Source: a virus. Taken from it: a stretch of DNA of 33,393 bases. A program made the translations under genes and the position numbers. Numbering within the stretch: the stretch's first letter is position 1; each line of letters begins with the position of its first letter. Location of the stretch: positions 1 to 33,393 of IMG/VR virus record IMGVR_UViG_3300019458_000072. One strand, 5' to 3'. Positions 31,168-33,393 of the stretch are shown here, in pieces. The notes beneath the pieces are model-generated. The model had not been told where the DNA came from. It worked only from the letters and a program-made list of their open reading frames with translations, and made no database searches.

Positions 31168-31498
31168 GACCAATCAGATGCATCGCCTGCGTGTAAATCT
31201 GCGCAATCGCTTGAATGCCGCCATTCGCCATGGATGCAAGACCGGCAATGCTGTTCGCTGTCTTGGCTGCACCATCGATGAGTTTATCACCTACATTGCC
31301 GGTTTGTTCCTTCCCGGTATGTCCTGGAAGAACTGGGGCAAGTGGCATCTCGATCACATCAAGCCTTTAACCTCATTTGATCTAACAGACTATAAGCAAG
31401 TTTTTATAGCCTGTCACTATACAAATATACGGCTGATATGGTCAGCGGACAACCTTCGCAAGGGTGCTCGAATCTCCAGAACAAGACGGCATGGATGA
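31157..31498 (+). CDS. HNH endonuclease
   Basis: A 113-residue protein with CRLGC-like cysteines (C35, C38) before the nuclease core: WHLDHIKP (H64, D66, H67), then HYTNIRLIW and N99 (SADNLRKG). That is the H-N-H metal finger of phage homing-type or packaging-linked nucleases. A weak GAAAG precedes ATG. As a free-standing HNH between control and membrane genes it may be a mobile homing nuclease; packaging HNHs usually sit by terminase, which is not in view. Confidence 0.85.
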   Translation: MKYKTNQMHRLRVNLRNRLNAAIRHGCKTGNAVRCLGCTIDEFITYIAGLFLPGMSWKNWGKWHLDHIKPLTSFDLTDYKQVFIACHYTNIRLIWSADNLRKGARISRTRRHG

Positions 31499-31523
31499 GC
31501 GACAGAATCATCAAGGAGAATCA

Positions 31524-32159
31524 ATGGATTTGGATTGGATAACTCTACCACAGGGATGGTTTCGAGAATCGTCTTCTCCGGTACTGTTCAATCGACTGCG
31601 TGACGCTCGGATGTCAGCGATCTACTACGAGCGGCGTTGTAAGAGGACACACTCTTGGTACTGGAGGTTCGAAATCATCGTCATCATTGGGCTTGTGTCT
31701 GCTCTGCTCTCCTGGCTCGTTCTCCCTGAAGGAGTATGGCGTAGCGTTCTGATCTCAAGTTTTAGTTTTTTTGGCGCGAGTTTTGCACTACTTGTGCTGA
31801 TTCTCAGATTTGCGTTTCGAGATCAGATGCGGATACATCAGATGCTGGCGCAGGACTACATGCTGGTATTCCGCAGCATCAAAATGGTGGTAGACTCCCT
31901 TCGAGTGGGGGAACGACCAGTGAAAGGAGCTGCGGAAATTATCGGAAAGGCCATGTACTGTTTGCGTGAGCTGGCATGGCTTGATGATGTTTCTCCGGAT
32001 ACTGCTCTCCTGGTGGAAGCCTACGATGCGGTTTTGAAGGAACTCCCTTCACATCCTTACACAGAGAGAAAGTTCAAGGCCCTCATAGACGGGCACCTGA
32101 TAAGCGAACTCCAAATCTGTGAGCCGAGAAATGTCGCCTCAAGACGCATTGAAACATAG
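31524..32159 (+). CDS. Two-transmembrane protein, SLATT-like layout
   Basis: A 211-residue protein with AAGGAG before ATG 31524 (a longer frame from 31464 has no such site). The first 45 residues are a basic helix (RLRDARMSAIYYERRCKR), then TM1 at about 50-68 (IIVIIGLVSALLSWLVL), a short loop and TM2 at about 73-96, then a long soluble helical domain. This layout is like SLATT domains (two TM plus helical bundle) found in bacterial defence systems, but is also compatible with an unrelated phage membrane protein. No enzymatic partner is adjacent. Confidence 0.6.
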   Translation: MDLDWITLPQGWFRESSSPVLFNRLRDARMSAIYYERRCKRTHSWYWRFEIIVIIGLVSALLSWLVLPEGVWRSVLISSFSFFGASFALLVLILRFAFRDQMRIHQMLAQDYMLVFRSIKMVVDSLRVGERPVKGAAEIIGKAMYCLRELAWLDDVSPDTALLVEAYDAVLKELPSHPYTERKFKALIDGHLISELQICEPRNVASRRIET

Positions 32160-32367
32160 CGAGCACGACACGGCGGCTATAGCCACAAGGATCGACGCTA
32201 TAGCCCCAAGGTTAAACGCGAAGGCCCTGGATGGTATCTTGGGGTCATCCAAGCCCTCCGCGTTGAATGGTGGGCTATTCTGTGCGTTTGGGAGTGTCCC
32301 AGGCTCTCCCCCTACTCGAAGGAGCTGTCTCCAACGTATCGGAGAACGACTGAAACATTGTAAGTAA
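32131..32367 (+). CDS. Small ORF after the two-TM gene (uncertain)
   Basis: A frame of 78 residues from ATG 32131, overlapping the two-TM stop. It contains a heptad-like duplication AIATRIDAIAPRLN, encoded by a 21-nt repeat with palindromes. The later part crosses an imperfect inverted repeat. No family is recognised and there is no good ribosome site; the region may instead be regulatory DNA. Confidence 0.3.
   Translation: MSPQDALKHSEHDTAAIATRIDAIAPRLNAKALDGILGSSKPSALNGGLFCAFGSVPGSPPTRRSCLQRIGERLKHCK
32176..32211 (+). repeat. Tandem 21-bp palindrome-bearing repeat
   Basis: GCTATAGCC followed by ACAAGG (32176-32190) and by CCAAGG (32197-32211), offset by 21 bp or two helical turns. Each contains the palindrome GCTATAGC; the first extends to GGCTATAGCC. 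A site for a dimeric regulator, or an in-frame protein duplication. Confidence 0.5.
32215..32264. repeat. Imperfect inverted repeat, 19-nt arms
   Basis: AACGCGAAGGCCCTGGATG at 32215-32233 pairs with 32246-32264, with three mismatches and a 12-nt loop. No T run follows, so it is not a standard terminator. Confidence 0.6.
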
Positions 32368-32413
32368 AGCAATCGTCAGTTATTACAAGCTCTTTTCATT
32401 CTTCCTTCAACCA

Positions 32414-32446
32414 GCCCCCGGCAACTCCTCTGCCGGGGGCCTTTTT
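32414..32446 (+). terminator. Rho-independent terminator
   Basis: GCCCCCGGCA, a 7-nt loop ACTCCTC, TGCCGGGGGC, then CTTTTT. A 10-bp perfect G/C stem with a T run; the strongest terminator in the window. It ends transcription of the HNH and two-TM genes just before the gene at 32458. Confidence 0.92.
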
Positions 32447-32457
32447 CAGGCTTGCGG

Positions 32458-32811
32458 ATGAGGAAATTCAGGAAGAGGAAAATCACTCAGACGCATCTCG
32501 ACTATCTCGCCGAGGCGCGTAGAGAGATACCTCCTGAGATTGGCCCCGATCGAGGCGGAAAGTGCATCATGGTGCCTCTCTGGATCAAGATCTTTCCCAC
32601 CGGGATGCCGAATTGGGTCAACGTGTACATCGCCTACAGGAGACGCCAGAAATTCAGAGGTGAATACTCTCGTGTCTGCCTTGCCTTGAAGAAGTACCAC
32701 AAGAACGTTGGGGGGAAGTGGATCGGGCAGCACTCCTACAACGTGAATCACCCAGAGGAGGCGCTGGTGGCGATGGCGGCTCTGAAGGCATGTTTTCCGG
32801 AGGTTTTGTGA
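32458..32811 (+). CDS. Hypothetical basic protein
   Basis: A 117-residue protein from ATG 32458, 12 nt after the terminator; a TTG at 32452 is in frame. The N-terminus is very basic (MRKFRKRKITQTH), then strands MVPLWIKIFPT and WVNVYIAYRRR, with GQHSYNVNHPEEALVAMAAL toward the end. No family known to me. Since no promoter is seen between terminator and ATG, some read-through or a promoter inside the region 32265-32413 must supply mRNA. Confidence 0.6.
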   Translation: MRKFRKRKITQTHLDYLAEARREIPPEIGPDRGGKCIMVPLWIKIFPTGMPNWVNVYIAYRRRQKFRGEYSRVCLALKKYHKNVGGKWIGQHSYNVNHPEEALVAMAALKACFPEVL

Positions 32812-33393
32812 GCGACTTTGAGAATAAGTCCGACGCTTATGTTCGAGCCTACCGTGCATTCGAGCCTGCCTTGGATGACAACCCGGATTGTGTGCCGTAT
32901 TACCGCGCTGCGGCTGGACTCAAAGCTGTTTGGGGGCAGGAATTCTGCACCAAGTACAGCAGTGCGTTCCACCGGGCGTTTTGTGCGGCTGGCAGCGTGC
33001 GGGCTGAAGATGGACTGCGTGCTGCTGAGGCGGCTCTTGAAGAGATGATCAGCCTCTCTCAGGAATACCCTCGAGAAAAGGAACGACCAAGAACGCGGTT
33101 TTTCTATCAGGCAGAGCCGGCTGAAGTGACTGTCGAAAATGTTCGTGCGTTCTTTTGTGAGGAGTATCGGAGAGCTTTTCCTGGACGGCGTTCGAACTCA
33201 CGTCATGCCAAGATGCTCTGGGTCGAAAAAGAGAAAGAGGCTTGGAAGATTCTGTGGGAGCGGCACGCTCGAAAGATGGAGGCCTTTCGAGCTGAAGAAG
33301 CCAAATGCGACAGCGAGAATCGCCGGCGGTATGAAGAGTGGCAGGCTGAATGTGAACGTACTGAGGCTTTTGTTGCTTTTGCTAAAAATCTTA
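32808..33393 (+). CDS. Hypothetical protein, truncated by window edge
   Basis: A frame of 195 codons open to the end, starting at GTG 32808 with GGAGG upstream and a GTGA overlap with the previous stop. The N-terminal half has several Cys and aromatic residues (DCVPYYRAAAGL, EFCTKYSSAFHRAFCAAG); the C-terminal half is strongly helical and charged (EKEKEAWKILWERHARKMEAFRAEEAK in outline). No family recognised. Confidence 0.7.
   Translation, partial: MSDFENKSDAYVRAYRAFEPALDDNPDCVPYYRAAAGLKAVWGQEFCTKYSSAFHRAFCAAGSVRAEDGLRAAEAALEEMISLSQEYPREKERPRTRFFYQAEPAEVTVENVRAFFCEEYRRAFPGRRSNSRHAKMLWVEKEKEAWKILWERHARKMEAFRAEEAKCDSENRRRYEEWQAECERTEAFVAFAKNL

Noticed and set aside
30689-31357. Minus-strand ORF of 222 residues
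   Set aside because: It runs antisense through the HNH gene and two promoters; composition is low quality.

Overview
The window is a stretch of a double-stranded DNA bacteriophage, or prophage, with a long non-contractile (siphovirus) tail. Evidence is a left-to-right run of tail genes in lambda order, a replication and recombination block on the opposite strand, and dense packing with ATGA, GTGA and TTGA overlaps. No tRNA, rRNA, integrase, terminase, portal, capsid or lysis gene is visible, so both genome ends lie outside. Base composition is close to balanced. I cannot name the host beyond bacterial.

Layout. (1) 1-1608, plus strand: the tail of a truncated ORF, a small proline-rich ORF, a class I methyltransferase-like gene and a small probable virion protein. 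(2) 1609-2761: a promoter, two CRISPR-repeat-like hairpins and a strange Pro/Arg repeat protein. (3) 2763-16428, plus strand: BppU-like protein, head-tail connector, gp10-like protein, tail terminator, tail tube, tail chaperones joined by an A AAA AAC frameshift, tape measure, distal tail protein, gpL-like protein, NlpC/P60-type gpK, a fused gpI-gpJ tip protein, and a fibre with an S74-like C-terminal chaperone. (4) 16388-30322, minus strand: Hel308/Ski2-like helicase, glycosyltransferase, CHC2 zinc-finger protein, DnaB-like helicase and degenerate loader, family A DNA polymerase, SNF2-like helicase, RecA, PD-(D/E)XK nuclease, SSB-like protein, ParB-like protein and XRE regulator. (5) 30362-31156: a mostly non-coding control region with a long inverted repeat and two family promoters. 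(6) 31157-33393, plus strand: HNH nuclease, a two-TM protein, a strong terminator and the start of another operon.

The most unusual signal is a dispersed family of elements. The full unit is a TTGCTC-like -35, a 16-nt spacer and TACACT, followed closely by a hairpin that looks like a type I-C CRISPR repeat (GTCGCCC... ending GTGGATTGAAAC). There are no cas genes and no array. Hairpin copies lie at 1674, 1752, 9236, 27350 (minus) and 28751 (minus), with a degenerate one at 31077. Promoter copies lie at 1620, 27390 (minus), 30662 and 31044. At 9236, 27350 and 28751 the GATTGAAAC-like end sits 0-4 nt before a start codon that lacks a Shine-Dalgarno. A shorter match at 5791 does the same before the tail chaperone. 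This may be an RNA-based CRISPR decoy (Racr-like solitary repeats), a way to have host Cas5d/Cas6 process phage mRNAs, or a phage leader that resembles a CRISPR repeat by convergence. Sequence alone cannot separate these.
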